Assembly: GCA_028279185.1 (NCBI GenBank)
Contig: JANQSS010000141.1
Location: forward strand, 62,001 to 126,000
Origin: Saprospiraceae bacterium
GTDB lineage: Bacteria; Bacteroidota; Bacteroidia; Chitinophagales; Saprospiraceae
DNA length: 64,000 nucleotides
Reading direction: 5' to 3'
Made by a program: the position numbers and the translations under genes. The notes beneath the pieces are model-generated. The model was not told where the DNA came from. It saw nothing but the letters and a program-made list of their open reading frames with translations, and ran no database searches. Below, in pieces: positions 26,433-35,174 of this stretch (within the stretch, counting starts at the first letter, position 1; every line of letters starts with the position of its first letter).

Positions 26433-27700
26433 TGTTGTTCGAAAACAATTTACCTTTCGCGCTAAAATTGGATGAAGAGGATGAATTAAAAAGCTACAGA
26501 TCTGCATTCCATATTCCACGATCTGAATCAGGGGAAGAAATATTGTATTTCTGCGGAAATTCACTAGGCCTTCAACCGCGCAAAACAATTAATTACATCG
26601 TTCAGGAACTAACTGATTGGGCCAATCTCGGTGTAGAAGGACATTTTCATGCCAAGAATCCATGGATGCCTTATCATGAGCTACTTACACCGTCCCTGAT
26701 GCAGCTCGTGGGTGCGGAGGAAAACGAGGTTGTTGCAATGAATACGTTGTCGGTGAATTTGCATCTCATGATGGTTAGTTTTTATCAACCAACATCAAGT
26801 CGGTATAAAATTTTGATAGAATCTGATGCCTTCCCATCTGATCTCTATGCCGTAGAATCGCAGGCAAAATTCCATGGTTTTAATCCCAATGATGCCATAC
26901 TAAAAATAAAGCCTCGACTCGGAGAAGAATTAATACGAGAAGAGGATATTGCAGAATTGTTAGAAAAAGAAGGTTCGAAAATAGCTCTCGTATTTTTGGG
27001 AGGTGTCAATTACTATACAGGTCAGGTGTTTAATATCCGGACTATCACACAAATGGCACATGAACAAGGGTGTAAAGTTGGATTTGATTTGGCGCATGCG
27101 GCGGGAAATATTCCACTGAATTTACATGATGACGGCCCGGATTTTGCTGCATGGTGTTCGTATAAATATCTCAATGGCGGCCCAGGTTGCTTAGCAGCTT
27201 GTTTTGTTCACAATAGGCATGCACATAATGAAGAACTTAAGAGATTTGCAGGCTGGTGGGGGCACAATAAAGAAACACGGTTTAATATGCGCCATGATTT
27301 TGATCCGATAGCCGGTGCTGAAGGTTGGCAGTTAAGCAATCCTCCCATATATTCGTTAGCTGCCATGAAGGCATCACTATCCATTTTCGATGAAGTAGGC
27401 ATGATTAATTTGCGTCGAAAATCAGAAAAATTAACAGGCTATTTTGAATATCTACTGGATGATATAGCTGATAATCGTATCCGAGTTATTACGCCATCAA
27501 ACCCGGACCAACGCGGTTGTCAACTCTCCATACAGGTTTTGAATGCCGATAAAACACTTCACAAAACACTGACCGAAATGGGTGTGATTACGGACTGGCG
27601 CGAACCCGACGTGATTCGCGCAGCCCCGGTTCCCTTATATAATTCGTTCGAAGATGTTTTCAAGTTTGTTGAACTACTACGTAAAATTTTATCAACTTAA
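26432..27700 (+). CDS. kynU: Kynureninase
   Basis: A 422-residue PLP enzyme that cleaves kynurenine or 3-hydroxykynurenine to anthranilate or 3-hydroxyanthranilate and alanine. Diagnostic segments are YFCGNSLGLQP near the start, VGFDLAHAAGNIPL with the PLP-binding Asp, and CSYKYLNGGPG with the Schiff-base Lys. GWWGHNKETRFNM and GWQLSNPPIYSLA are family signatures. With the KMO gene next door, 3-hydroxykynurenine is the expected substrate. It overlaps ACMSD by one base and is followed by KMO after 3 bases. Confidence 0.95.
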   Translation: MLFENNLPFALKLDEEDELKSYRSAFHIPRSESGEEILYFCGNSLGLQPRKTINYIVQELTDWANLGVEGHFHAKNPWMPYHELLTPSLMQLVGAEENEVVAMNTLSVNLHLMMVSFYQPTSSRYKILIESDAFPSDLYAVESQAKFHGFNPNDAILKIKPRLGEELIREEDIAELLEKEGSKIALVFLGGVNYYTGQVFNIRTITQMAHEQGCKVGFDLAHAAGNIPLNLHDDGPDFAAWCSYKYLNGGPGCLAACFVHNRHAHNEELKRFAGWWGHNKETRFNMRHDFDPIAGAEGWQLSNPPIYSLAAMKASLSIFDEVGMINLRRKSEKLTGYFEYLLDDIADNRIRVITPSNPDQRGCQLSIQVLNADKTLHKTLTEMGVITDWREPDVIRAAPVPLYNSFEDVFKFVELLRKILST

Positions 27701-27703
27701 GCC

Positions 27704-29053
27704 ATGAGTGAGATTCAACATATAGCTGTGGTAGGCGCGGGACTTTGCGGCGGATTGTTAGCATTGCGGCTGGCTCAAAGAGGGTATAAGGTAAGCCTAT
27801 ATGAAATGCGCGATGATATGCGCAAGCATGAAGTTGATGCGGGCCGATCGATTAATCTTGCCTTGTCAGATCGAGGCCTTCGTGCGCTCCGATTGGCCGG
27901 CATGGAAGAGCGCATGCGCAGTGAGTGTATTCCCATGCACGGTAGAATGATTCATCCAACAGAAGGATTAAATAGACTTTCACCTTATAGTGGTCGCAAG
28001 TCAGATTTTATTAATTCGGTTTCTAGAAGTGATTTAAACAGAATATTGTTGGAAGAGGCAGATCGACATGAACAGGTTGCATTACATTTTAATGCAAAAT
28101 GTAAGCGCGTTGATTTTGATAAGATGGAAATTGTCTTTGATCAAGGTGGAGATGAGTTGCACATTGACGCAGATTTGATCATTGGCACGGATGGAGCAGG
28201 TTCACGCGTACGGCGGGAATTGTTGGCATATCTTGACGACGATGCTAAGCAAAACGAATCCGTATTTTTAACGCACGGTTATAAAGAGCTTTCCATCCCC
28301 CCCAAAGAAAACGGTGAATGGCGAATAGAAAAGAATGCATTGCATATTTGGCCGCGTGGAACATTTATGTTGATAGCATTGCCGAACCTGGATGGGAGCT
28401 TTACGGTAACCCTATTTTTATCCCACGAAGGTGAAGATAGCTTCCAACGCCTTGAAAGTGATGATCACATTTTATCCTTCTTTAAAAAATATTTTCCGGA
28501 TGTTTTGCCGCACATGCCAGAGCTGATAAAAGATTATCGTGACAATCCGATCGGAAAACTGGGAACATTAAAGTGCTTTCCATGGCATTTGGACAAGCGT
28601 GCTTTGCTATTAGGAGATGCGGCGCACGCTATCGTGCCATTTTACGGCCAAGGGATGAATGCCTCATTTGAGGATGTTGTAGTACTGGACCAATGTATCG
28701 AAGATTGTGATGGGGATTGGTCAAAAGTGGGTCAGCTTTATGAGCAACGCCGAAAAATTGATACAGACGCCATCGCTGACCTAGCTTTGGACAATTTTTA
28801 CGAAATGCGGGATCACGTTGATGACAAGGTATTTGTCGAAAAACGAAAAATCGAAATGAAGCTTGAGCAGACATTTGCAGATTATTATTCCAAATATTCG
28901 ATGGTGACTTTTGATGAGAATATGCCGTATAGTGTTGCTATGATGAAAGGCCGAAAACAAGATCAAATATTGCTGGACCTATGCAAATCAGATAGAATCC
29001 AAGATTTGACATTGGAACAAATAAAAGCTATTGTCCAATCAAATGCCAAGTAA
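27704..29053 (+). CDS. kmo: Kynurenine 3-monooxygenase
   Basis: A 449-residue FAD-dependent aromatic hydroxylase that converts kynurenine to 3-hydroxykynurenine with NADPH and oxygen. The FAD motif GAGLCGGLLALRLAQRGY is at the start, then GRSINLALSDRGLRAL and IGTDGAGSRVR (the DG motif), and GDAAHAIVPFYGQGMNASFED in the flavin ribityl region. Family members carry a C-terminal membrane-associated helix in eukaryotes; no strong hydrophobic tail is visible here. The last 11 bases overlap the aspartate dehydrogenase-like gene, so the two are coupled. Confidence 0.95.
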   Translation: MSEIQHIAVVGAGLCGGLLALRLAQRGYKVSLYEMRDDMRKHEVDAGRSINLALSDRGLRALRLAGMEERMRSECIPMHGRMIHPTEGLNRLSPYSGRKSDFINSVSRSDLNRILLEEADRHEQVALHFNAKCKRVDFDKMEIVFDQGGDELHIDADLIIGTDGAGSRVRRELLAYLDDDAKQNESVFLTHGYKELSIPPKENGEWRIEKNALHIWPRGTFMLIALPNLDGSFTVTLFLSHEGEDSFQRLESDDHILSFFKKYFPDVLPHMPELIKDYRDNPIGKLGTLKCFPWHLDKRALLLGDAAHAIVPFYGQGMNASFEDVVVLDQCIEDCDGDWSKVGQLYEQRRKIDTDAIADLALDNFYEMRDHVDDKVFVEKRKIEMKLEQTFADYYSKYSMVTFDENMPYSVAMMKGRKQDQILLDLCKSDRIQDLTLEQIKAIVQSNAK

Positions 29054-29909
29054 GCAGGTAGGAATATTAGGTTTTGGGAATTTGGGTCAATATTTGACTA
29101 ATAATATATTAGCAAACAACCAGGAAATAGTATCCTTGGCTTTTATTCAAAATAGATCGGAATCTAAGTTAAATGAAGCGCCGGAAATTATCTCCCCCTA
29201 TCAAAAATTATCTGGAAATCTGGATGAAGCGATTAACTCTTTTTTGGATGGAGGACGTAAGGTTGATGTTTTTGTAGAGTGTAGCCATCCGGATATTATT
29301 ACTAAATATGGCGTCACGCTCTTACGCAGCGCACCCTTATTTATCACCTCTTTGACGGCCCTAGCCGATGACGGGCTTTTGGAAAGATTAAAACGTACAT
29401 CTGAAGAAGTGGGACACGCCATTTTCGTACCTACTGGTGCGGGTTGGGGGTTTGATGATATCAAGAAGATGGCACAATTGAATTTGATCAAATCGGCGTC
29501 TATTTCGATGAAGTTTAACGCAGATGCGCTACGTTTAAATTCACCGTTAAAAGAAGAATTGATAGCATTTTCTCAATCTAACACGAGCGCAGAAATAGAA
29601 CTATTTAATGGTCCGGTTCGAGAACTTGCTAAGTTGGCACCGAATAATGTGAACACAATGTGTGGTTTAGCTCTCGCAGCTAGTTCACTTGGTTTTGATG
29701 GTGTTTATGGTAGGTTAATTGCGCAAAAAAAGGATCATTTCCATGAAGTAAAAATAAATATCGAAGGCCCGGATGGATTCGTGGTGAAGGCTCTACGTAA
29801 AAATCCGGCACGACCGGGTGCAGTTACTGGCTCAATGACATTTGCGTCTTTCTGGGCGAGTCTTTGTCAAGCTGCGAGAGTAGATCGTGCCGGATTAGTT
29901 TTTGTTTAG
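29043..29909 (+). CDS. Aspartate dehydrogenase-like NAD(P) oxidoreductase
   Basis: A 288-residue protein of the NadX/ASPDH family. It has an N-terminal Rossmann motif (VGILGFGNLGQYL), VDVFVECSHPDIITKYG, a TSLTALAD segment and a C-terminal aspartate-dehydrogenase domain (APNNVNTMCGLALAA, GAVTGSMTFASFW). NadX-type enzymes oxidise aspartate to iminoaspartate for NAD synthesis, whereas animal ASPDH has a poorly defined role. The ATG at 29043 overlaps KMO by 11 bases; a TTG at 29031 is less likely. Its tight coupling suggests a role in the kynurenine pathway, but which substrate it takes is open. It is the last gene of the operon. Confidence 0.8.
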   Translation: MPSKQVGILGFGNLGQYLTNNILANNQEIVSLAFIQNRSESKLNEAPEIISPYQKLSGNLDEAINSFLDGGRKVDVFVECSHPDIITKYGVTLLRSAPLFITSLTALADDGLLERLKRTSEEVGHAIFVPTGAGWGFDDIKKMAQLNLIKSASISMKFNADALRLNSPLKEELIAFSQSNTSAEIELFNGPVRELAKLAPNNVNTMCGLALAASSLGFDGVYGRLIAQKKDHFHEVKINIEGPDGFVVKALRKNPARPGAVTGSMTFASFWASLCQAARVDRAGLVFV

Positions 29910-29921
29910 CCGAATAGCGTT

Positions 29922-32789
29922 TTATTTTATTGTGAAGCGAATACCTGCATACAATTCGCGTCCAAAAACTGGAGCCCATACAATACTCGCATCAAAATAT
30001 TGACCGAATGGATCATCTGGAGCCAATATTGGATTTTCCTGTCTATAATTAAATAAATTTTGTGCTCCTATGTAAGCCGAAAATTTGTCATCCCACGACT
30101 TGTTTAGTTGCACATTCGTTACGAAGTAATCCGGCGACCGACCGGGATGTTGGAAGTTCTTCGGATTTTGATTTGTGTCGGGTAGTCGTTTATTTCCTTG
30201 CCAATTTAAAGTATAATTAAATGTCCAATCATTATTTGTTTTATATTGTACATTTAAAAAGGCACGATCACGATTCGTCATGGCCTTCTGCCTTTTACCT
30301 GAAAGGTAGGTTGTTTGAACATTATTTAATCGATAAGCCAACCTAATGTCGAAGCGTGGTAACAATTCATAATCAACCTGTGCTTGAAAACTATTCGAAT
30401 AACTGTCTCCATCTAAGTTATAGAACAAAACAGTTTGTGGTGAGTGGTCATAATCGACAATAATTTGATTTTCAAAGGAGGTTCTATAAAAATCGAATTG
30501 CCAGACCATGGCGCGATTGTTTACTGCTATTTCTTTGACAAATGAAAAACCGGTCGACCAGGAAACTTCCGCTTCCAATCCATACGGATTGTCACTTGTT
30601 TGACTTCCGAGGATTTGAAATTGTCTGGAAGATGCAAATGCTCCAATGTTTTCTGTAAAAATACTAGCCGTTCGCTGACCTCGGCCACCACTGAAACGGA
30701 ATACTGTCTTTTCGGAAGGGGCAAATCGAACATGCAGCCTGGGCGTTGTGAAGAATCCGAAGTTATTATGATAGTCCCCACGGAGGCCGGCGACGACACT
30801 TAGTTTTTCAGAAGGTTTATAAGCATATTCAAAAAATGCACCTGGAACGGTCTCATTTCGCTCATGCGCCTGCATATCCCGAAGTGACTCATTATAATTA
30901 TCCAGTTGAAAACTCAATCCTGTCTTAAATGAATGTCGAGTATCCATTATTAAACTTTGATAAATCAAATTTGAATAAATCGTCGTTTGATCCGCCACAT
31001 AAGGACGCAATCCAAAGTAGGCGTTTTGATCGAAATAGGAGGCAGCCACTTGAAGCCCAAGGCTTGCATGAGGCTTTGAGGGAAATACTTTTCCCATCTT
31101 TCCCCAGATGTCGTATTTATCAACTTGCATTCTGGAACCCCAGGAATTGGCATTTTGATCGGCAGCACCGTGATTGAAGTTCACTTGTCCGGACCTGCTG
31201 TCGAGTTTTGTTATTTTAATGCCGACTTGTCCTTCAAGGCCATTATTTCCATAAAATTTCCATCGATTTAATCCGACGAATTGTTCGCTGATGGGATGAT
31301 CCAGAAAACCATCGTTATTATTATCATGTTTAGTTGGAATAATATCGCCATGTATCAGAAGTCCCGTGGCCAGTTTGTCGCTGAATCTATGCGAAAAATG
31401 CATATTCGCTTCCAGGCGACTCATTTCATTCCCATAGAAATTAAAAAAGAAGCGCTCACTTCGATCCGGCTTTTTTAATGCAACATCAATCTGTCCGGTT
31501 ATGCTTTCAAATCCATTGACAACTGAGCCCGTACCTGTGTTAATATTAATGCCTTCGATCCACGTTCCAGGCGTAAAACTCAGACCATAAATTGCAGCCA
31601 ATCCGCGGATATCCGGAATTCCTTCTCTTGTCATTTGGATATTCGGACCGGCGAGTCCGAGCATTTGAATTTGACGTGCTCCAGTAACAGCATCTGTTAA
31701 GGAAGCATCCACTGTGGCATTTGTTTCAAAACTCTCGGATAAATTGCAACACGCGGCCTTTAATAATTCTTTTTCGCCAATACGCTGTACTTTATTGACT
31801 GAGAGCATGGAAATTTCAGTTGTTTTTTTACGGTGAGTAATTATAACCTCGCGCATGATGGAGGCCTCACTCATTATAATTTCAACATGATTTTTATTTC
31901 CAATGCTAAGCGTATCATTTTCATACCCCACATAGCTCACAACGAGCTGATCCGATGATGGCTCCCTATCGATAAGAAAGTAGCCGTCAATGTCTGTAGT
32001 CGCACCGGTATTTGTGCCGAGCCAATAAACATTTGCGCCGATGAGAGCCGATTCTCGACCGACCTCATTCTGTTCTAATATTATTCCTTGAACAATATTT
32101 TTACTTGCTCCTTCTAGAAGGCCATCCTCACCGGTGCTACACTCTTCGCCATCACCCCTATACTTACAACAAGCGTGTAATTGATTATACGCCTCTGTTG
32201 TAGCTTTTATTAATTCTGTGTCGTGTCCAAATCGGGCAAGCAAACGTTGCAGGTTTTTCTCATTGAATTGTTTGACATGGTCCACGTGCAAAATTCTCTC
32301 TTGGATATCCCAGGAGGCATTTATGACATGTCTAAAATTTTTGGCGATATCTTCTATCCTTTCTTGGCACATACCACACTTTCCATCTACGAACAAATCA
32401 GTATGAATCATATTTTGCTCAGATTCAAATTTATCTGACTCTACTTCTACCTGATTGCGATATTGACAGCATGTTGGTAGATTTGAATAAGCCGATTCGC
32501 TTGCCAAATAGTTTCCGGCATCATGACCTCCAATCGCAAGAATATGGGCCAAACTGTCCACATTAAATTGATCGATATGGTCAATATGCAAGGTCTTTTC
32601 ATCGATGATATACCAGGCATCTATAACAAAAGGGGAAGCATTGGCTATACCTTCAATTCTGTCCTGGCACATATCACAATTACCAGCCACTGTTATGTCC
32701 GTATGCAATGTATCTTGAGCTGAAGCCGAAATGGGGTAATTGCTCAACATTATTATAAATAAAAAAACTACTCTACTAATGAAATACAT
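29922..32789 (-). CDS. TonB-dependent receptor with two N-terminal HMA-like metal-binding modules
   Basis: A 955-residue outer-membrane receptor with an unusual N-terminus. After the signal peptide (cut near 24, ISASAQ) come two homologous modules at about 29-112 and 129-212, exactly 100 residues apart. Each has a CxxC metal site (NCDMCQDRIE, C38/C41; KCGMCQERIE, C138/C141) and ends in CCxYR. Then come a carboxypeptidase-regulatory-like domain (233-307), a plug with AACCNLSESFETN and GPNIQMTREGIPDIRGL (about 345-420), and a barrel. The ACCNLSESF type of plug belongs to receptors that in Bacteroidota sit with copper or other heavy-metal genes. I infer metal (probably copper) binding or uptake. 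The Cys-rich small lipoprotein encoded just upstream fits that view. Confidence 0.9.
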   Translation of the reverse strand: MYFISRVVFLFIIMLSNYPISASAQDTLHTDITVAGNCDMCQDRIEGIANASPFVIDAWYIIDEKTLHIDHIDQFNVDSLAHILAIGGHDAGNYLASESAYSNLPTCCQYRNQVEVESDKFESEQNMIHTDLFVDGKCGMCQERIEDIAKNFRHVINASWDIQERILHVDHVKQFNEKNLQRLLARFGHDTELIKATTEAYNQLHACCKYRGDGEECSTGEDGLLEGASKNIVQGIILEQNEVGRESALIGANVYWLGTNTGATTDIDGYFLIDREPSSDQLVVSYVGYENDTLSIGNKNHVEIIMSEASIMREVIITHRKKTTEISMLSVNKVQRIGEKELLKAACCNLSESFETNATVDASLTDAVTGARQIQMLGLAGPNIQMTREGIPDIRGLAAIYGLSFTPGTWIEGININTGTGSVVNGFESITGQIDVALKKPDRSERFFFNFYGNEMSRLEANMHFSHRFSDKLATGLLIHGDIIPTKHDNNNDGFLDHPISEQFVGLNRWKFYGNNGLEGQVGIKITKLDSRSGQVNFNHGAADQNANSWGSRMQVDKYDIWGKMGKVFPSKPHASLGLQVAASYFDQNAYFGLRPYVADQTTIYSNLIYQSLIMDTRHSFKTGLSFQLDNYNESLRDMQAHERNETVPGAFFEYAYKPSEKLSVVAGLRGDYHNNFGFFTTPRLHVRFAPSEKTVFRFSGGRGQRTASIFTENIGAFASSRQFQILGSQTSDNPYGLEAEVSWSTGFSFVKEIAVNNRAMVWQFDFYRTSFENQIIVDYDHSPQTVLFYNLDGDSYSNSFQAQVDYELLPRFDIRLAYRLNNVQTTYLSGKRQKAMTNRDRAFLNVQYKTNNDWTFNYTLNWQGNKRLPDTNQNPKNFQHPGRSPDYFVTNVQLNKSWDDKFSAYIGAQNLFNYRQENPILAPDDPFGQYFDASIVWAPVFGRELYAGIRFTIK

Positions 32790-32852
32790 AATTTTTGATT
32801 CTCTTAATGATTAATTCAATATCGACCAGACATACTGGTCCACAGGAAGTCA

Positions 32853-33176
32853 TTAAGAAAACCTTGGAGGCTGGAGGAGGCGGTTGCTAAAATCAAATGA
32901 AATTTGATTCACATATTCGAATGCCACATGCGACTCTACGTCATGACTCACGTCGACGAAGTCAGATACTAGGAATAAAGAAGGCGCTTGATAAATGCAA
33001 CCATCGCAACACGACTCGGGAGAACTTTTTTGTTCATGGTCGTTTCCTTGATCCGATTGTGAACAACAGGTGATGATCTCCGATTGCTTTTCACTACAAC
33101 ATAAATCTGATATACCACAAGCAGACAGTGAACCTGTGAAGATGAATATGGCCATTATAAATGCAATGAAGCGCAT
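32853..33176 (-). CDS. Small Cys-rich lipoprotein, DUF6660-like
   Basis: A 107-residue protein with a hydrophobic leader and a possible lipobox LSAC. Cys pairs follow (DLCCSE, ITCCSQ, ESCCDGC), and the tail ends LLQPPRFS. The QPP-[KR]-x ending and Cys/His-rich middle (with DHEQ) recall the DUF6660 family, which accompanies metal-related TonB receptors in Bacteroidota. The many Cys suggest metal binding, probably copper. I chose the ATG at 33174-33176 because it starts directly before the leader; an upstream in-frame ATG at 33224 adds 16 residues. The gene lies 63 bases upstream of the HMA-TonB receptor on the same strand. Confidence 0.72.
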   Translation of the reverse strand: MRFIAFIMAIFIFTGSLSACGISDLCCSEKQSEIITCCSQSDQGNDHEQKSSPESCCDGCIYQAPSLFLVSDFVDVSHDVESHVAFEYVNQISFDFSNRLLQPPRFS

Positions 33177-33424
33177 GCTGCAAAGATAACGTATTTCTGA
33201 TTGTTGAGTTGTGCAGTTTTTCAAAATGTTATTTGTTTTTAAAAGGGCTGATGGCCATCCTTGGTTTTCTGCCTAATTCCGATCAAGTCGTCTTGAATGC
33301 TTTAATAGTGCTGCAGCTGGCCGTTTACAACGGATAAAATAAACCATAGTTCGACGTTAGCCGGGCTAAACACATCATGCATCAACGCACGAGCTAAAAT
33401 TACATTATAAATAAGCATAATGTG

Positions 33425-33432
33425 TATATTTG
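33425..33432 (+). promoter_or_regulatory. -7 promoter element (TATATTTG) before small membrane protein gene
   Basis: TATATTTG fits the TAnnTTTG consensus and lies 21 bases upstream of the ATG of the 57-residue membrane protein. No TTG -33 box is seen at the usual distance. Confidence 0.45.
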
Positions 33433-33453
33433 TGTTAAACAAGCTAGTATATC

Positions 33454-33627
33454 ATGATTATACGTACAAATGCACCTGCATCGAAGACAATGTGGCTAAG
33501 CTTACTTACCTTAAGTGGGGGTTGCGCCATCTATTTTTCATTTCCTGGCTTGGAAACATATGCCATCGCAGCGATTTTGACAGGGTATGTGATTTTGCTC
33601 ATGGGTATCTTATTTAAAGGGATGTAA
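33454..33627 (+). CDS. Small two-helix membrane protein (57 residues)
   Basis: A 57-residue open frame from the ATG at 33454 to TAA at 33625-33627. It begins with a short basic segment (MIIRTNAPASK). Two hydrophobic stretches follow, WLSLLTLSGGCAIYFSF and YAIAAILTGYVILLMGILF, separated by PGLET, and it ends FKGM. The composition and topology are those of a small inner-membrane protein, and a TAnnTTTG element precedes it. Similar tiny two-helix proteins occur in Bacteroidota without known function. Another frame over the same bases (33420-33617) has poor composition. It is followed by the symporter gene after 59 bases. Confidence 0.6.
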   Translation: MIIRTNAPASKTMWLSLLTLSGGCAIYFSFPGLETYAIAAILTGYVILLMGILFKGM

Positions 33628-33686
33628 AGACCAAACCTCGTGCTTTATACCCTTTTTCATAAAAGCCCTTTAGCTACCTTGCACCC

Positions 33687-35174
33687 ATGATTTCATCACT
33701 TACTCCAACCGTTGTACTAACGGTTATCATCGGGTACTTCATAATTCTATTGTTGATTTCTCATTTTACGGGAAAGGACGCGAATAATGACAACTTCTTT
33801 CTAGCGAAACGCAGCAGTCCCTGGTATTTGGTAGCAATTGGAATGATTGGAGCAACGCTTTCAGGTGTTACCTTCATTTCCGTACCTGGTGTAGTTGGTA
33901 GAGCCGGCGCGAACACAAATTTTTCGTACATGCAGATGGTTTTGGGGTACTTAATAGGCTATTTTATTATAGCACATGTTTTGTTGCCCATTTACTACCG
34001 CTATCAGTTGACGACTATTTATGGCTTTCTGGAAAGAAGATTAGGGTGGGGTGCGTATAAAACAGGATCAGCATTTTTCATTTTGTCTCGCATTATCGGT
34101 GCATCGTTTCGTCTTTTTCTGGTGGCAACTGTACTTCAAATTATGATAATGGATGCATGGAATATTCCTTTTTGGATGACCGTAGTAATAACCATTATAT
34201 TAATATGGACGTACACCTTTAGAGGTGGAATACGTACCATTGTCATTACCGACACATTGCAGACGGTATTTTTAATAGCTGCTGTTGTATTGACCATTGT
34301 AAGTATTTGTCAAGCCTTGGACCTCGGGTTCCTGGATATTTGGCCAAAGATCAAATCAGAAAATCTTGGCCAAATTTTCTATTTCGAAAATGGATGGAGT
34401 GACCCGAATAACTTTTTTAAACAGGTTATATCGGCAGCGCTGATTACTATTGTAATGACTGGATTGGATCAAGATATGATGCAAAAAAACCTGACGTGCC
34501 GGTCGCTAGGTGATGCTCAAAAAAATATGTTTGTATTCAGTGCTCTGTTGGTTGTGGCTAATTTGATTTTCGTGACTTTAGGAGCATTACTTTATATCTA
34601 TGCCGGTGAAATGGCTATAGATATTCCCGATGCAGCCGATCGTGTTTATCCAACCTTGGCCATGTCGCATCTTCCATCTGTAGTCGGAGTACTGTTTTTA
34701 ATTGGATTGTTGGCAGCAGCATATTCGAGTGCGGATTCGGCTCTTACATCATTGACAACGGCGTTTTGTATTGATTTCCTCAACTTCGAAAAGCGGGAAG
34801 ACCTATCACCAGAAGAATCAAAAAAATTGAGATTTGTAGTACACATGGGATTTAGTGCTGTGCTGGTAGCAGTAATTCTGCTTTTTAATCGATACAATAG
34901 TGGTTCTGTCGTTAATGACTTGTTTTTGGCGTCTGGCTATACATACGGCCCTATACTTGCACTGTTTTGTTTCGCCATGTGGTTTAGAAGAAAAATAAAT
35001 CCTATTGCTGTAATTGGTATTTGTATCGTCTCACCTTTTATTTCGTATATTCTGAATTTAAATTCGAGCGAATGGTTTGGTGGTTTTGAATTGGGATTTT
35101 TAATTCTTCCATTGAACGCCATTATCGCATTTTTAGGTATCTGGGGTTTTTCAAAATCACGCGTTGATGGATAA
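33687..35174 (+). CDS. Sodium:solute symporter (SSS family)
   Basis: A 495-residue transporter with about 13 transmembrane helices. The SSS family signature region is visible: GATLSGVTFISVPGVVG (first unwound helix region), YQLTTIYGFLERR, and YSSADSALTSLTTAFC (a serine-rich Na+-binding segment in TM8). The substrate cannot be read from sequence. Because the gene overlaps murQ by 8 bases, N-acetylmuramic acid or a muropeptide sugar is a reasonable inference. In Tannerella forsythia an inner-membrane MurNAc transporter (MurT) and MurQ are encoded together. No MurK kinase is adjacent here, so the source of the phosphorylated sugar is open. Confidence 0.88.
   Translation: MISSLTPTVVLTVIIGYFIILLLISHFTGKDANNDNFFLAKRSSPWYLVAIGMIGATLSGVTFISVPGVVGRAGANTNFSYMQMVLGYLIGYFIIAHVLLPIYYRYQLTTIYGFLERRLGWGAYKTGSAFFILSRIIGASFRLFLVATVLQIMIMDAWNIPFWMTVVITIILIWTYTFRGGIRTIVITDTLQTVFLIAAVVLTIVSICQALDLGFLDIWPKIKSENLGQIFYFENGWSDPNNFFKQVISAALITIVMTGLDQDMMQKNLTCRSLGDAQKNMFVFSALLVVANLIFVTLGALLYIYAGEMAIDIPDAADRVYPTLAMSHLPSVVGVLFLIGLLAAAYSSADSALTSLTTAFCIDFLNFEKREDLSPEESKKLRFVVHMGFSAVLVAVILLFNRYNSGSVVNDLFLASGYTYGPILALFCFAMWFRRKINPIAVIGICIVSPFISYILNLNSSEWFGGFELGFLILPLNAIIAFLGIWGFSKSRVDG

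Noticed and set aside
33251..33337. 28-codon hydrophobic frame between the Cys-rich lipoprotein and the small membrane protein
   Set aside because: Too short to distinguish from chance, no promoter-like element placed for it and no recognisable signal.
33420..33617. 65-residue frame overlapping the small membrane protein
   Set aside because: The alternative frame from 33454 is more hydrophobic and regular, with a better protein-like pattern; this one has random Cys and His and a start directly inside the promoter-like element.
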